From positions 8,804,001 through 8,868,000 of the forward strand of contig NC_060024.1 in the NCBI RefSeq assembly GCF_021134715.1: a stretch of 64,000 bases of DNA. Direction: 5' to 3'. Each line of letters begins with the position of its first letter. The stretch's first letter is position 1. Below, piece after piece: positions 48,531 to 60,661 of this stretch. Origin of the DNA: Daphnia pulex (lineage: Eukaryota > Arthropoda > Branchiopoda > Diplostraca > Daphniidae). Position numbers and translations under genes: made by a program. Under the pieces are notes generated by a model. The model searched no databases. It saw only the letters and a list, made by a program, of their open reading frames with translations, and was not told the origin of the DNA.

Positions 48531-49194
48531 AAAATTAACTTTTTAAACTAAACTATACCAATACAGAAATTACATTGATGAAATGTTTCCGGTTGTTCTC
48601 CTGTTGCCGCTGGATTTGTAACTCATATTTCGCCCTCGTTCGCACATAATCTCCTCCTCATCCATGATAAATAAAGCCACTGGAATCAGGTAAACGGTTA
48701 AATGATGCAGCTAAGACAAGTAAATGCAATTTTCGTTACCGCATTTGATTGATGGGTTATCCGATTCAGGAAAGTCTCGATAAACAATTGGATCCTAGAA
48801 GATGAAAACGATGCGAGGAAATAACATGAAGCATTTACATTGATCCGATTGATCTATCAATTCACGACAATGATCACGGAATGACGGACAAATAAAACAA
48901 TTTCTAAAATTGTGTCAATGTTCAACCATTGAGCTAAGCTACCGCTACCATAGCTACCGATGTGTCACTTAATTCCTATTAAACAAGAAACAGAACTAAA
49001 CGTTTTTGTTAACAATTTACTGAAATTTATTTAATCTTTAAATTTTGGAATATTGCGTAGGTTGTACAATAAATAATCTAAATAAGCAAGTAGAGTCCTT
49101 ATGCGACCGACTTAATGATGGATTATTATATGGAAAAGCTTAGCTTAGAAGCTGTTAAAATACTATAACGGAGGTTGAATGTCACTGAATTTCT
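48531..49194. repeat. Spacer with duplicated 3' flank of the MFSD6-like gene
   Basis: 48755-49150 is a diverged direct copy of 47435-47750. Shared words include GATTCA(A/G)GAAAGTC and TGGATCCTAGAAGATG, and both copies run into the last MFSD6-like exon. This fixes the duplication unit as gene 3' part plus flank. A minus-strand AATAAA (+ TTTATT at 49026-49031) may be the poly(A) signal of the intact gene. Confidence 0.6.
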
Positions 49195-51741
49195 TCACTC
49201 TTCAGTCTTGTCAAAGGTAGTGTTAATTTTTTCGTTGGCCCTTGGACGCAGATAACAGATATTAAAGAGAAAATAGAGGAATCCAGTGAGGAAAGCGACG
49301 GCGCCTAAAATGCGGAAAACCACTCGCAGGCCGTACGCTCCGATCAAGGCTCCGCCTAGAGAATTTCCGATACCACCCCCTAAATCCATTATCCCCAATA
49401 ATTAAATCAAAAACATATTGGTGATCCAAAAATTGCCTTCGTTCAGTAATGTGAGTCACTTACCTAGTCCGAAGTAGACCGTTGAAATTAATCCCTGAAT
49501 GGAGGTCACAGTGGACGTCGTCCCCAGTTGAGTTGCATAGACCATTTGAGATATCAGGGTCAGAGTACCGCTTATCGCTTCAATAGACTCGTACACGAGA
49601 CACATTTTTGGGTCGGTGATGTAAGAATAGCCTTGGGTACAAAGGGGTCTACTCATTTGAATTTCAAATAACAAACCAAAGACTTGAATAGCTAATTCAA
49701 CATACCTATCAGACGTACGACGTAGATGAAAAGGGTAACGACAATCAGATTGGGAATACTGAATAAACGAAAAATCGTCTCTGATAGCAAAAGTATCGGA
49801 ATCGCTGCTAGACAAGAGATAGTAACAGATAGGCCTATTAATGACTTGGTAGCTCCAATTTCTTCCAAAAATAGGAACAAGTAATTTCCCGAACAACTCA
49901 ACAACATTCCTGAATAAATGTTTAGCTTAATTGAAATTCTTATTTAAACTCTTGATTGCTTTTTATTAGTACCTGAGATGAAGCTAACGGCTAGTAGAAC
50001 GTCCAACTCGACGATTTTCAACAACGATATCACATTTTTTACCAGTTTCTCCGCCGGAGGTTTAAAATTGAGATCAATCGTTAACATTCCAACAGCCGCA
50101 ATGCCAAATAATCCAGCAAAAAGAAAGAAAGCCGGCCTGTTGAGGGTAATCAGTTAAAAGCAGGTTTTTGGGTTGAAATAGTAGAATAAGTTACCGAAAA
50201 TTTTTATCTTTTTCATTTGTACTAAAATGGTCCATCATGGCTCCAGAAATCGGTGAAAAAATTGCAATCCCGATGAATCCAAACATTTTCTGGAAACCAA
50301 AATCACCACGGACTTCATTGACCAATACCAAAGAGGCTCCATCAAACAAAGTGGCAGACCCACTGATGAACATTTCAAACACCGATCGAAGTAACAAGTA
50401 CGTCCAGAATGTGAACTGAGGATTGACGACATCTTCCCGCACTTTGTTGGAACAGATGTCGGCGCGGTTGATCTGGACGATGCACAGCGATCGACAGAAT
50501 TGCTGGTAGATGGATCGGCGGTTTTCCGTTTGATTGTCTTGAGAATACGCAGTCTGCTGAAGGAGTTTTTGTTTTTGGCCGTAAGAGCTACACTGAAAAT
50601 GGCTAGCCCTCTGCTCAAACCCGGATTCGTCTTCCCAAACCATCCACTTGACGGGGATGATTCCTGCAGTTTGGTTGCTGTGATCGTTAAATAAATTAAA
50701 TCCCAGAGTTACGTTGTTTTCTTTCCCTGATCCAGTACCACTTTTGCGATCTAGCTGACAGATACCTTCGCCAGTCAGATTTTGCTGTGAGCATGACATG
50801 TCTAGATCCCAGTCGTTAGGGAAAAAAACCGCATCACGAAATTCTTTCCCGATGGGGTCATCTAAAAAGATATGGTTTACAAAAGAAGAGGTGGTTTCTT
50901 GGCTTGTTTCAGTGCCACTCCATTCATCCAATTTTTCGCTGTGAAAACACACACTTCCGCACTCCTCCAGTGTCACTGACACATTTATAAAAACGCCGTT
51001 TTCTAAATTTGGGCCCAGTTTCAAGTTGCACGGATGTAAATCGAGATCTGTTAACGTAAGTGCCGAGTTTTCGTCGACGCAACCCAGTGACATCGAAATG
51101 TTGGTTGGGTAATCCACTGAAATCCTTCCGACTGGAACAAACAAGAACATGAGCGAAGTGATGCTAGCAAAGCCGAACAATGCGCTCAAAAGTACCTGGC
51201 CAAAAAAATAAACATTGTTATTAATCGCAATAGTTTACTAAACTATAACTAAAACTAAGTTTAGTCAAATTCTTTGTAGAATATTACCTTGAAATTTCCT
51301 ATTTTATCAGCGATCATGCCTGTGCAGATAGGGGTCAATACACCGAAGACTGCAGACACGGTGTAAATGGCACCGGTTTCTTCAACGCTGATCCCTAAAG
51401 ATTTCATATGAATTGCAGCGTAGGGCAATAGAACTCCATAACCTGTCATTTGATTACAAAAAAAAATTGGGAAAATATTCGATTAAGCAAATTTTGTAAC
51501 GCTGTAGGCTAAAACACAAAGTTTTAAAGTAAATAATATTTGTTACGGTCCCATGGGCGCATTCATCCTCCAACTACTCACCGGAAAAAACAATCAGACT
51601 TAGGATTTTGATAGGGATTAACTTGGGTTGTTTCAAATCGTAAATCAGCAATGCCAATCCCTTCTTCTTCTCAATATCTTTGCCATTTTCCGTGTCCAGC
51701 TTTTGGTTGTTGTTATTGGTCTCAGAACAATCTTCATCCAT
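49195..51741 (-). CDS. MFSD6: MFSD6-like major facilitator superfamily transporter
   Basis: Seven exons on the minus strand: 51741-51582, 51442-51288, 51195-50195, 50136-49973, 49909-49706, 49631-49464 and 49379-49195. Phases 1, 0, 2, 1, 1 and 1 close, giving 678 aa. The N-terminus is cytosolic and Asn/Lys-rich. TM1 includes KILSLIVFSGTGYGVLLPYA, followed by the MFS loop motif GMIADKIGNFK. A long Cys-containing extracellular loop with sequons lies in exon 3, then MFSD6 marks FDGASLVLVNEVRGDFGFQK and MFGFIGIAIFSPISGAMMDH. The C-terminal half includes ESIEAISGTLTLISQMVYAT and LRVVFRILGAVAFLTGFLYF. About 12 membrane spans are expected. The substrate is unknown for the family in arthropods. The first in-frame ATG (51741) is just after a likely 5' UTR acceptor, so an upstream non-coding exon is probable. 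A degenerate tandem copy lies downstream. Confidence 0.88.
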
Positions 51742-53016
51742 ATTACTGCTAAGCAATCTATAGGGGTATGATAAAACGAAAAATTATCAAATAAAATGAA
51801 AAACAACTGATAATACCTTGCAAATATCTGTTCTGGTCTGAGTTCGGCGGAACGCATAAAAATACTGTCTCCATAAAGCCGTAAATGGGAGCATCATGCG
51901 TGAAACGTTTGCTGCCGGGCATAAAATCCTATAAAAAGAAGAAATGCTGAGTCAGTTTTGAGTTGAACGGACGCTGTGACGCAAACTGTTATAAGAATCT
52001 ATATCTAATAAGCCCCAGGTTACAAGGTGAACAAAAATGGAAAAACCGCAAGGCAGGCAGAAGAATGATTTGCAAAAATTTGTACATGTCATACACGTAA
52101 AAGGAAAAAGAAAATCATTGCGTTAACAATTTAAAGATTCTTTTAACATATTGTGAATATGAATATGTTATCAAAGAGTGGAAAACCCCACACTACACTA
52201 AGCCAAGCCCTAAGCACAGTAATGTCGTGATCTACGACAAGAAGAATAATTGTGCTGTCTATACTGAAGGTCTGAACCAATCATGTAATGTAACTCACAA
52301 AAGTAACAACTTACATTGGCTGGAGACTATGTAACGCCATAGCGACAAAAAGAAAAGGTGATCTCGCTCTGTTGCATCCGCCTTCTAGTGAACGGTTCAA
52401 AATATCGGCAAAATATTTCGTTTCTTGGCCTGCTTGTGGGAGGAGTTAGAAGCTATCGAGTAAAACTCCAATAGTTAGCTAAAAGGCAACAAAAGACAAC
52501 TGCTTTATGCTGTGAACAGAGGGGGGGGGGGCACACGCCCACATGCCATTTTTTCTTTTTACTTCTTTTTTGATTAAGGTCATCAATTATCATCTCACCA
52601 AAGGGTGGAAAATAGAAATTATTAGATAAAAGAATATTGCGTATAGAGGAAATATAATAACGTTAATTATTAATGTTATTAGATTCCTTTATTGATTTTG
52701 TTGCTAAATTTTATATCGTCTGAAATATACAGTTGACGCAAACACAAAGAAAAGAAGATAGGCTTCAAATCAATTGGAAATCAATTGATTGGAAGGTACA
52801 AGAAAGTCAAGTAATTTCTATAAGTTCTGCATTGTTTTTCTAATTCTTTTAATGTTGTCAAGCGACTATTCCTACTTCCAAATCGATATTTATTAGCTCG
52901 TCAAACTAATACTCTGATCAGCTTAAGTGGTCCCCAAAAAACTACCAAGAAAACTACCTGCAGTAATAACTGGGAGGCGCTTGAGTTATTTGTGAAGACC
53001 CTTCCATCGTCACGAG
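51742..53016. other. Intergenic region upstream of the MFSD6-like gene
   Basis: Likely holds the transporter's 5' UTR intron and promoter. A weak CTCF-like word (CTTCTAGTGAACGG) is near 52382-52395, and a 10-bp G run is near 52521. No gene seen. Confidence 0.45.
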
Positions 53017-54538
53017 ATGTTTTACGTTTGTTCGACCGGAGCAGTTAAGCCACTAAAAGATCCCAAAATGGAAGATAACGTCAAAATTCTGAAAATGAGG
53101 AAAAACAGCTTCAACTGGAGTCTAGAGCCAATCACAAAGTGTATGCACGTTATGGGAGTTTCAATCCCTCCCTCATCAGAGGAAGTCAAAAGTTGTCGGC
53201 CGATGTGTCATTTCTATCGCACCTTCTGTTTTCTATTGGTATCGTTCCTTCAGCTTATTCTTGTTATTCAAGTGTTTTGTGATGCTAAGAGTATTGCAAA
53301 TTCTTATACGAATGGAATCTCTACCACGACCTTCTCGTGGAATTTCATTATCGACTATTTAAATTTGGCGCTCTACACAGTCGGCAGTCATATTTCTTTT
53401 CTGTTACTTAGACCTACACGACCGAAAACCTAGCTGGATCGGCTGGATCTCATCCTTTCCTTCAAATTGTTGGAGGAAAATGGGCATTCATCAGAATTTT
53501 ATCCCAAATGCAGACACATAGCAGTTAAAGCCATTATCTACATAATTACTACGGTATGATTAATATGTTGATCACTTAGAAAAAAACTTTAACAGCATAC
53601 TTAATATCGATTTCAGAATTTATGCTTGGATATAATACCCTCGCTTGATGTCATTTCCAATGACGCTCCCTGAGCACGCAAAATCCTGGACGTGTTGGGA
53701 TTAGTCAACAAAATCTACCCAGCCGTCCAGCTGGCATTGTTCTCTATTTTGATGAAAATGATTTCACTCCAGCTCAAAGCCATCCGGAAACATTTCAAGG
53801 ATCAGTTTACTCCGAGTCATCCATCAAGTTTAACGTTGGTTGAAAGTCAACGTTCTCATCTCATTGCTTTAAGAGGCCATCACCGCTTGATCTGCAACGC
53901 AATTCGCAAACTGAACCGCCATTTTGGCGTCTTTCTTACCCTTGAGGTCATTTTTATCTTTGTTAGTGTTATTAATTGCTCTCTATTTGTCCTTATGGGC
54001 GCAACCAGCGGAGATGGGCTCTTGGGAGGGTTGAATGCCGGCATTTGTCTCGAAAGTCTCGTTCATCTCTTGATTCTTTCTTCATTCTCCGATGACATCC
54101 CTAACCTAGTATTCAATTATAGCGTTTAGCAAAGATTGATTACAACAATTCCTTTCACTGATTTTACACAGACTGATAAGGTTTACGAGGCTTTATTACA
54201 GCTACTTCATCACCAACCGTCGTTGCAAAATGAGGTAGACCTCAATAACACTTTAATCGTAGAAAATTTATATGTTAACAGTTACAGCTAAATTTCTCTC
54301 CCGTTATAGGTGTCGTTGTTCACGGAACGAATTTTGCACATGAAACCTCACATCAATGCCATGGGATTTTTCAGTGTGAGCAAACACCTTTTTCCAACGG
54401 TATTATGGTTTCGAATACTTTTTAAAAATATATTTTAATTTAAACTTGTCGTTTCTTTACATCAATGCGGTAACTAATAGGAACATGGTGACGTACTTCC
54501 TTATTCTCGTACAATTTCATTCAGCGGAAAAATCCTAA
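53017..54538 (+). pseudogene. Gustatory receptor (insect Gr family) pseudogene
   Basis: Coding remnants keep one reading frame across five exon-like blocks joined by phase-0 introns: 53017-53553, 53617-54108, 54172-54234, 54310-54399 and 54481-54538. The pattern is Gr-like: hydrophobic spans, a long loop (FTPSHPSSLTLVESQRSHLI), short C-terminal exons with phase-0 introns, and a final block NMVTYFLILVQFHSAEKS like the Gr TYhhhhhQF motif. Lesions are an in-frame TAG at 53431-53433, an in-frame TGA at 53671-53673 and a +1 frame offset at the last junction. The codons after each stop still read as receptor, so decay looks recent. Crustacean Gr families are large and turn over fast. Readthrough or local assembly error would be alternatives. 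Confidence 0.68.
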
Positions 54539-55233
54539 TGGAAGTGCGGAAGTCCATATTAGCACGTTATATTTTCTTCCTTTCTAAATGTTTTTATTGT
54601 GTTATTATTACAATAAAATGCTATATTACAAGTGTTCAGCCTCAGCTGTATCACGTGTCCTAGCTTAAACGTCTTTATATAACTTATTACCTATGGTATT
54701 TCAAGCTTTAGATTTATTAAGTTATCATTGGATTCATAATAAAATTCATTTCACAAGGGAAATTTAAAAAATATTAAAAAACTATTCGATTTTTTCTCTT
54801 TAAATTCGGTCGCTTGGGAAAATAAAACTTGTTTGAAAATGGACATAAGTTTGCAAATTGACCGCCGTTGGCGCTCTGTCGCTGTTTCAAAGCGGAAACA
54901 TTGCATCCAAACCCAGAATCCCCGAAACCTTTATTTTTCAAATGAAAATAAAAAGGTTATAATTAATTGTATTTAACTTTAGACAGATTGAACAATAAAT
55001 CTAAAATCTTAAACTATAATTTCAATTCATTTTGAAACGTTGAAAAGAAGAAATTAAATTAAAAAGCTAGGAAAAACATGAGGAAATGACTCGTGCAAAG
55101 GTTGGTTTCCCCTTGACCGGCATACATATGGAGGCGACGCCAACGACAATAGATAAACGTACTATTACTTAATTTCGTCGATCTGAATAATCTGTTACAA
55201 GAATTAAAAAGAAGCTTTTGATCTCTATCCAAA
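54539..55233. other. Intergenic spacer
   Basis: AT-rich with an AATAAA at 54613-54618 that could end the Gr pseudogene transcript. Otherwise it is the promoter region of the coiled-coil/RRM-like gene. No gene seen. Confidence 0.45.
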
Positions 55234-56610
55234 ATGCATTGCATACTTGATTGGCTTATGCCATTTTTCCTTCCTTGGATGGGATTTTGTTTCATCGATG
55301 ACTGCATTGAAAGTACTACCAAATCGCATCAGCGTGCAGTGATGAAGAAGAGTGTTATTCAACCGGACGTCTTGGGAACCCGAAAGGGAACCGCCTTTAC
55401 TACCAGACCGACCATCAGGCCGTCGATGACCAAAGACAACATCTATCAAGAAAACAACCGTACCTTGATTAGAAAGCTCGCTGAAAATAGCGATGTTGCG
55501 GCCGAAAATAAGATCCTGAAGGCCGAATTGGCAAAATTAGAATTCGAACTCGCCCTCTCTAACAACAAGAATCGTCAGCTCGAAAACGAAAAAGACGAGT
55601 GGGCATCAGCCTCATCTCAAAGTGCCATGGAAACCAGAATACTCACCCTTGAACAAGAAAACCTTCGTTTGATCGAAAAGGAATCAGAGTCGAGCCGTGT
55701 TATTGAAGCTAAAGACCGTCTTCTAGAATTGATATCGTTTCTGTCGTCTGACCACACCCCCGCAGATTCGATCGACAAAGTATTGGAAAAGAACCTGACT
55801 GGATTTGAAGACAAAAAGAACACGGAAGTCCTTCGACGGTTGGCCGAAAGTAAAATGGAAATCTCCGAGCCAGTGATCCAAGCTTCTACCGACTTTGGGA
55901 ATCCTTCGGCACCGATTAATATCTCTTGTAAATCCACCAATGAAATTTTAATCGATGAACTTCAACATCCAACATCCGACTTAGTGGATGATGTCGCATC
56001 ACCAACGGCGGCATCGTCATCTTTCATTGATACCAACAAAGAGACCGTTGTCGAATACCTCATTATAAGCAACTTACCACCATCGGTCCCCGGCGCAGAT
56101 ATTGTTGATGACTTTCAACTTTTAATTGGCTCTGTCAAACACTACACGACGTTCACTGACGAAAATAGCGGCCATTACATTGGCACCATGGCGGTTGAAT
56201 TTGTTAATCCACCGGACGCGAGGCGTGCGTATAAGACCTACGACGGAATGCTTTTCGAAGGCCAAAATAAACTGTGGTACAAGGTGGAAGTCGTGCATTA
56301 CGTGAAAAGACAACGATCGTCCCAGACGGAAGAGGAATCGGTTCCTGGTCATCCATTGGCCGTCCACCAACAGAGTTTGACTCAAGACATTTCGCAACCT
56401 GGAGCAATAGCTGATGAAGAAATCCAGCAGACAACCACTGCAACTCACTTGGATGATCCAGTCGACGACAAGAACTTGCCGGAAGATTCTATGTCTTGCG
56501 AGATCCTGACTCGTGAGCAAAAAACAAACCAAAGAACCAATCGACGGAAAAAGGCGAAGAAAGCTCGGGAAGCAGCAGCGTCGTCAGCCAAGAAAGAGGA
56601 TTACGTGTAA
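55234..56610 (+). CDS. Intronless coiled-coil and RRM-like protein, unassigned family
   Basis: An open frame of 458 aa. The first ATG (55234) gives a hydrophobic N-terminus that looks odd for this protein; the in-frame ATG at 55342 (MKKSVIQPDVLGTRKG) is a credible alternative, giving 422 aa. Residues about 70-160 form a coiled coil (RKLAENSDVAAENKILKAEL, LTLEQENLRLIEKESESSR). Residues about 270-350 look like an RRM: beta-1 VVEYLIISNLPPSV as RNP2, HYIGTMAVEFVNPPDARRAY as RNP1 plus helix 2, then LWYKVEVVHYVK. RNP1 lacks the usual aromatic pair, so RNA binding is uncertain. The C-terminus is Lys/Arg-rich (NRRKKAKKAREAAASSAKK), possibly a nuclear signal. I do not recognise a family. Codon use is regular and a poly(A) signal follows, so it is probably expressed. 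Confidence 0.7.
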   Translation: MHCILDWLMPFFLPWMGFCFIDDCIESTTKSHQRAVMKKSVIQPDVLGTRKGTAFTTRPTIRPSMTKDNIYQENNRTLIRKLAENSDVAAENKILKAELAKLEFELALSNNKNRQLENEKDEWASASSQSAMETRILTLEQENLRLIEKESESSRVIEAKDRLLELISFLSSDHTPADSIDKVLEKNLTGFEDKKNTEVLRRLAESKMEISEPVIQASTDFGNPSAPINISCKSTNEILIDELQHPTSDLVDDVASPTAASSSFIDTNKETVVEYLIISNLPPSVPGADIVDDFQLLIGSVKHYTTFTDENSGHYIGTMAVEFVNPPDARRAYKTYDGMLFEGQNKLWYKVEVVHYVKRQRSSQTEEESVPGHPLAVHQQSLTQDISQPGAIADEEIQQTTTATHLDDPVDDKNLPEDSMSCEILTREQKTNQRTNRRKKAKKAREAAASSAKKEDYV

Positions 56611-57529
56611 GGATAAAGAAAGGACTTAAATGAAAAAAAAAAAAAAAAATTGTCAGATAATCAGAAAAAACCCCCAAAAACTCGTGTATCCCCCCCCCCC
56701 ACAAAAAAAAACTACTCTTGCTATTGTATAATGTATCTATGTCTATTCTTTTTCTTTCCCCTAAATTCTTTACCTTCCCCCTTTTTTTCCTTCATCTTTT
56801 TTCTCATCTTCTTTCATAATCGGGTCATGATATTGATGTTCACCTGACAAATTGAATTGACTCTTAATCTCGAATCGATTTCTTAATTTTATGTTTCCCC
56901 TTCTTTCTCTTTTCTTCTCTTCCTTCGCTTCCTTCGTGTTAATGAATGGATGAGCGTAGATTTGAAGAATGAGTGTGTGAAGTTGAGAGTGTGCGTGATT
57001 TGAATGAAAGTCTCAATAAAATATCTTAAACTAAAACTATACCAACATTGTCTTTTTATTATACTTAGCATTAGCAACATTTCGGAAAAACTGGTTATGG
57101 CCCGAACAAATTAAGGTTAAGTTAGTTAACAAAAATACTACTGGGTAGCTGATTTTGTTCACGGGAATGAAAAGGCAATTAACAATTCGTGCTTTAATTC
57201 TTTAATTTTAATTCCTATCTTTTTCTTAAGGTTTTTACGCAATCGATTAATAAGAAAAATTTATTAACAGTCTGTTCGAGTCTGTTAATAAATTTTCTTA
57301 TTGACTGTTTATAACAGTCAATTTTTGTCTCTTAAAAACTCAAACCCGTGTTGTTTAGCAAGTTTGACTCGATTTTGTTTGCAGAGTTTGGGTGCGCGTC
57401 TGTGCGGGATCTTTTAACGTGTAAAGAGACGAAGCGGAGACTGCGCAGCATAGGCAACGTAGCCAAGCTAGATAATCTATTTTTACCCCAAACACTGTTT
57501 GAGGATATGTGAACTTTAATCGTTTGAAA
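56611..57529. other. 3' UTR of the coiled-coil/RRM-like gene and spacer
   Basis: Low-complexity T-rich and A-rich 3' UTR ending near the poly(A) signal at 57015-57020. A short inverted repeat (AATTTTCTTATTGACTG / AAGAAAAATTTATTAACAGT region) is near 57255-57325. No gene seen. Confidence 0.5.
57015..57020 (+). other. Polyadenylation signal of the coiled-coil/RRM-like gene
   Basis: AATAAA about 400 bp after the stop, followed by a GU/U-rich stretch (TTGTCTTTTTATTAT) from about 57047. It is the first canonical signal in the 3' UTR. Confidence 0.6.
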
Positions 57530-58206
57530 AAGATGGCGGAAGAAAAGCACTGGAATATCTGGTGAAAATAATGTTTAAGATTACAGATTAGTGGTGATTG
57601 CAGTAAGACAAATGCGACCAAATATTTCTTCGTTTTTTCTGTTCAAACACTTATTTCCTTTACATGCTTTCACAAAGTAGTGATTAGAAGGGAAAATAAC
57701 ATTATTGTTGTCACCTACAATTCTTTATCTGTGGTACTCAAGTCAAGGTGTTTCATTTTACGATTGAACTTCATTCCACATATTTTTAATTGGTGGTTGT
57801 AAATTCAAATAATCTTACTTGTATTCAATTAGAACATGATTTGCAATAACTTGTAAGTTCGCTTAAAAGTTAAATGTCCGTTGAGGCGTTGAGGTAATTT
57901 GGTCCAACTAAATTTCTCTTTTTTCTAATTTATGTAAAAATATTGGCATCGTTTTCTTTTAGCGGGTGATCTTACTTTAAATTGTGAGGCTGCAGGCTGG
58001 GCTGGATGGCTGGACACGAGAAGGACTGGAAGTTCCTTGGGAAGTTCATTATTTTTTTATTATTTGCTGTTTCGAATATTATTTGCAATTTACTTTTTCG
58101 TGAAATCGTGAGCAAATTTAAAATTTAGTTCGTTTCTTAATTTTAAGTCGACTCACGGGAGTTTTAAAAAAATCTGGCAAAAGTGCATCTCGTGTCCAAT
58201 GCCATG
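57530..58206 (+). repeat. Dispersed duplicated segment, copy 1
   Basis: Diverged direct repeat of 61200-62240. Both copies start with a short coding-like block at a start codon (ATGGCGGAAGAAAAGCACTG here), then a GT donor-like site, then GTGATTGCAG. Later shared words are CATTCCACA, TAAGTTCGCTT, ATTTGCAATTTACTTTTT and AAATCTGGCAA. Seen by eye on the same strand. The origin could be a duplicated gene 5' end with its intron. Confidence 0.65.
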
Positions 58207-60659
58207 TACAGACTTGACTTGTTACTTCACTCTGATCACTCACATTGACATACGCTCATACTCAGCAGTCAGCAGCAGAACTCAGTACTTGATGCTGAGT
58301 ACTACGTCTACCTGCTGTGGACGTAATGTGGTTTTTTAATGTAGTGTAAATTTTTTTTCAGACTTTTGTAGGTCATGTCCTTTTTTGATTGTTTTTTAAT
58401 AAAAAAAAAATCGCAAACATCCCTTCGGGTACCCTGCTAACGTAGGTAGCTGACAATATCTCAAGTTCAGTCCTTCAAATAATGAGTGTTTAGGCATGTC
58501 TAATAGATGGCGCGTTAATTGTGTCAGTTATGGGCTCATGGCGGTTTGCTGTCAAAAGTGAAGCTATCTTTCTTTCGAAAATTACCAATGTATTTACTGG
58601 TAAATTCGAGTGATTTCATCTGTAGATTGTCGGTGATGTGTTCTATTCCGTGTATATGTTGGATACACTTAATGAATCTCATCAACTTATACAGGAGAAA
58701 ACGTGTTGAAAGGGTCGTGCGGCTTACTGCTGTTAACCATTTGTTATTCGTTCAAAATCATTGTTCAAAATCATTTGTTCAAAATCAATATGTGCCATCA
58801 AAATGAAACAGGTAACAACCATTACTAGCTTTACCAATACAGTATTGCTGAAACATATATTCTTCTCATCTTTAATAGGATTCATCATAATTGTCTGCTG
58901 TTTGTATTGGACTTGCTAGATCGCCAATCCCAGCCATTTCCCTATTTTGAGTGTACACTACTAACTGTTTAATCATTTCTAGATCATATATGTCAAGCAC
59001 ATTGATGACACAAACTATGAACAAGGTGACTTAATGTTTTTTTATTTACAAGTTCTTCATTTCAGGTTTCTAACACATTGGCATGACAGATTTGATGAGC
59101 TAAGTCATATTTTGAAGGAAAAGGACAAGGACCATACAGTCAACAAGGTTCCTTGTTTGCTAACCCGGTGGCTGCTACCCTTCCATCTCCCTGATTTACT
59201 TCCTTACACAGGTCCTATTGATTTGGGTATAACTTTTTGTCGCTAAAACCTTGTTTGAATATTATTGTCATCCAAAAAAATGTTTATTCCGCTTTACAGG
59301 GTTTACAGGGTAACTCTTTTGCTACTGATCACATCAACTGTTGTAAACTGACGAGAAGGTGCTGCAATTCAAGACTGATACATTGTGTAGTTGTTAGATA
59401 AATGACAAGTGCATATCTGGGCTCCCTTCTTTTCTGTGGCCCCGTTTCCCTAACTAACCACTAACCAACGCCCGCCGGTGGTCCTCACTCGCTGTGAAAC
59501 CAGGAGGAGGAGAGGGCTCTGGTCAAACGGGGACTTGGAAGGCTCATGATCTGATGAAAACTTTTGGAGGGTCATGAGTCTAACCCGGAAGCCTAGTATG
59601 ACTATATCTCCCCGGAAAAATTTGCCTCGTACTTCTCTCTTCTTCTCGGTCCAGATCAGATACTATCTCTGGGGGCCGTAGACAATTTTCACTAGATGTG
59701 CGAGTTAAAACAAAGCAATGCGCAGGCCTGTGCGCCACCAAATGATACAAAAAGCGATGATTGTTGAATCAGTAAAATTTGTAACTTGACTGACGTAGAT
59801 TTCCGTAAAAATAAATCATCGCTTTTTTCCCATTGGATGGCGAATTGCTTGCCTTGACTCGTACTAAATAAGAAAAGAGGAGCTTCGAACCGGACGCTCT
59901 GTTTATTAAATATAATTATTTTATGTGTTTCTTAATAAATTTTCGATAAAAATTTTGGTGTTACAAATTTATTTATTTCGATTATGCATGTTGCAATTTT
60001 TTCCTAACATTTGCGGTTTTTAAGGTTGGAGGGTTTGGGTGGAATAGTTATGGTATTGTTGCATGGTATTGTTATTGTAGCATAAAAATATATGAAATTT
60101 TCCATTGATTGACTGAACCAGGGAGATAACCCGACCGTGGTTAAGAGAAACCGGTAAAAGAACGAAGAGTTAAGGTACAGTTATTGACGGTCTTGAATAT
60201 CAGCAGCCTCTCCTCAGTTTAACCGATGGATCACGTCTATGGAAGGGCGGAAAACGATTGAACTGAAATGAGAAGGGAGATTTTGATTTAAAGTCAATAA
60301 TTAAATGAGACTATACATCAAGCATTACCTCAACGCCGGTACAGGTAGCAAGAGACGACATATCGACAAAACGCTGCCGATAAAGTAAGCCCGACAGCCA
60401 TCAGACAACAATGACTATTTTACCCAACTGTTCAACACTGCATGCTGAAGGGCAATGGATAATAATGGTGCAATTTTCAGAAAATTGCACCTAATAGAAC
60501 ATTCGCAAATCCAAAAGTCTCCTATAAGAAAGGCAGCATTTCATTGATGGTTGAAAAATCTGAAGTAATGGTATTCATATGTTTGGGGAAATTAAAAAAT
60601 TTTATTTCAGGTTTTCGAGAACTTAAACTAATAAATAAATTGTAATTGAGACATGCTTT
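58207..60659. other. Repeat-rich intergenic region
   Basis: 58360-58455 resembles 63771-63865 inside the inverted-repeat element (ATCGCAAACATCCCTTC, GCTAACG shared), so it is probably a fragment of a related element. A CTCF-like word (TAATAGATGGCGC) is at 58501-58513. Open frames at 58519-58806 and 59034-59246 look spliced at first sight but their phases do not join. The stretch 59420-59700 is more GC-rich but matches no RNA gene I know. Confidence 0.45.
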
Positions 60660-60661
60660 AT

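Noticed and set aside
58519-59246. Possible small spliced gene (blocks at 58803, 58983-59025 and 59066-59246)
   Set aside because: Candidate splice sites exist, but the phases do not join: the third block is entered in a frame with an immediate TAA. No family recognised.
59420-59700. GC-richer stretch considered as a small nuclear RNA
   Set aside because: I compared it mentally with U1 and U2 landmarks and found no Sm site or matching 5' end. No call made.
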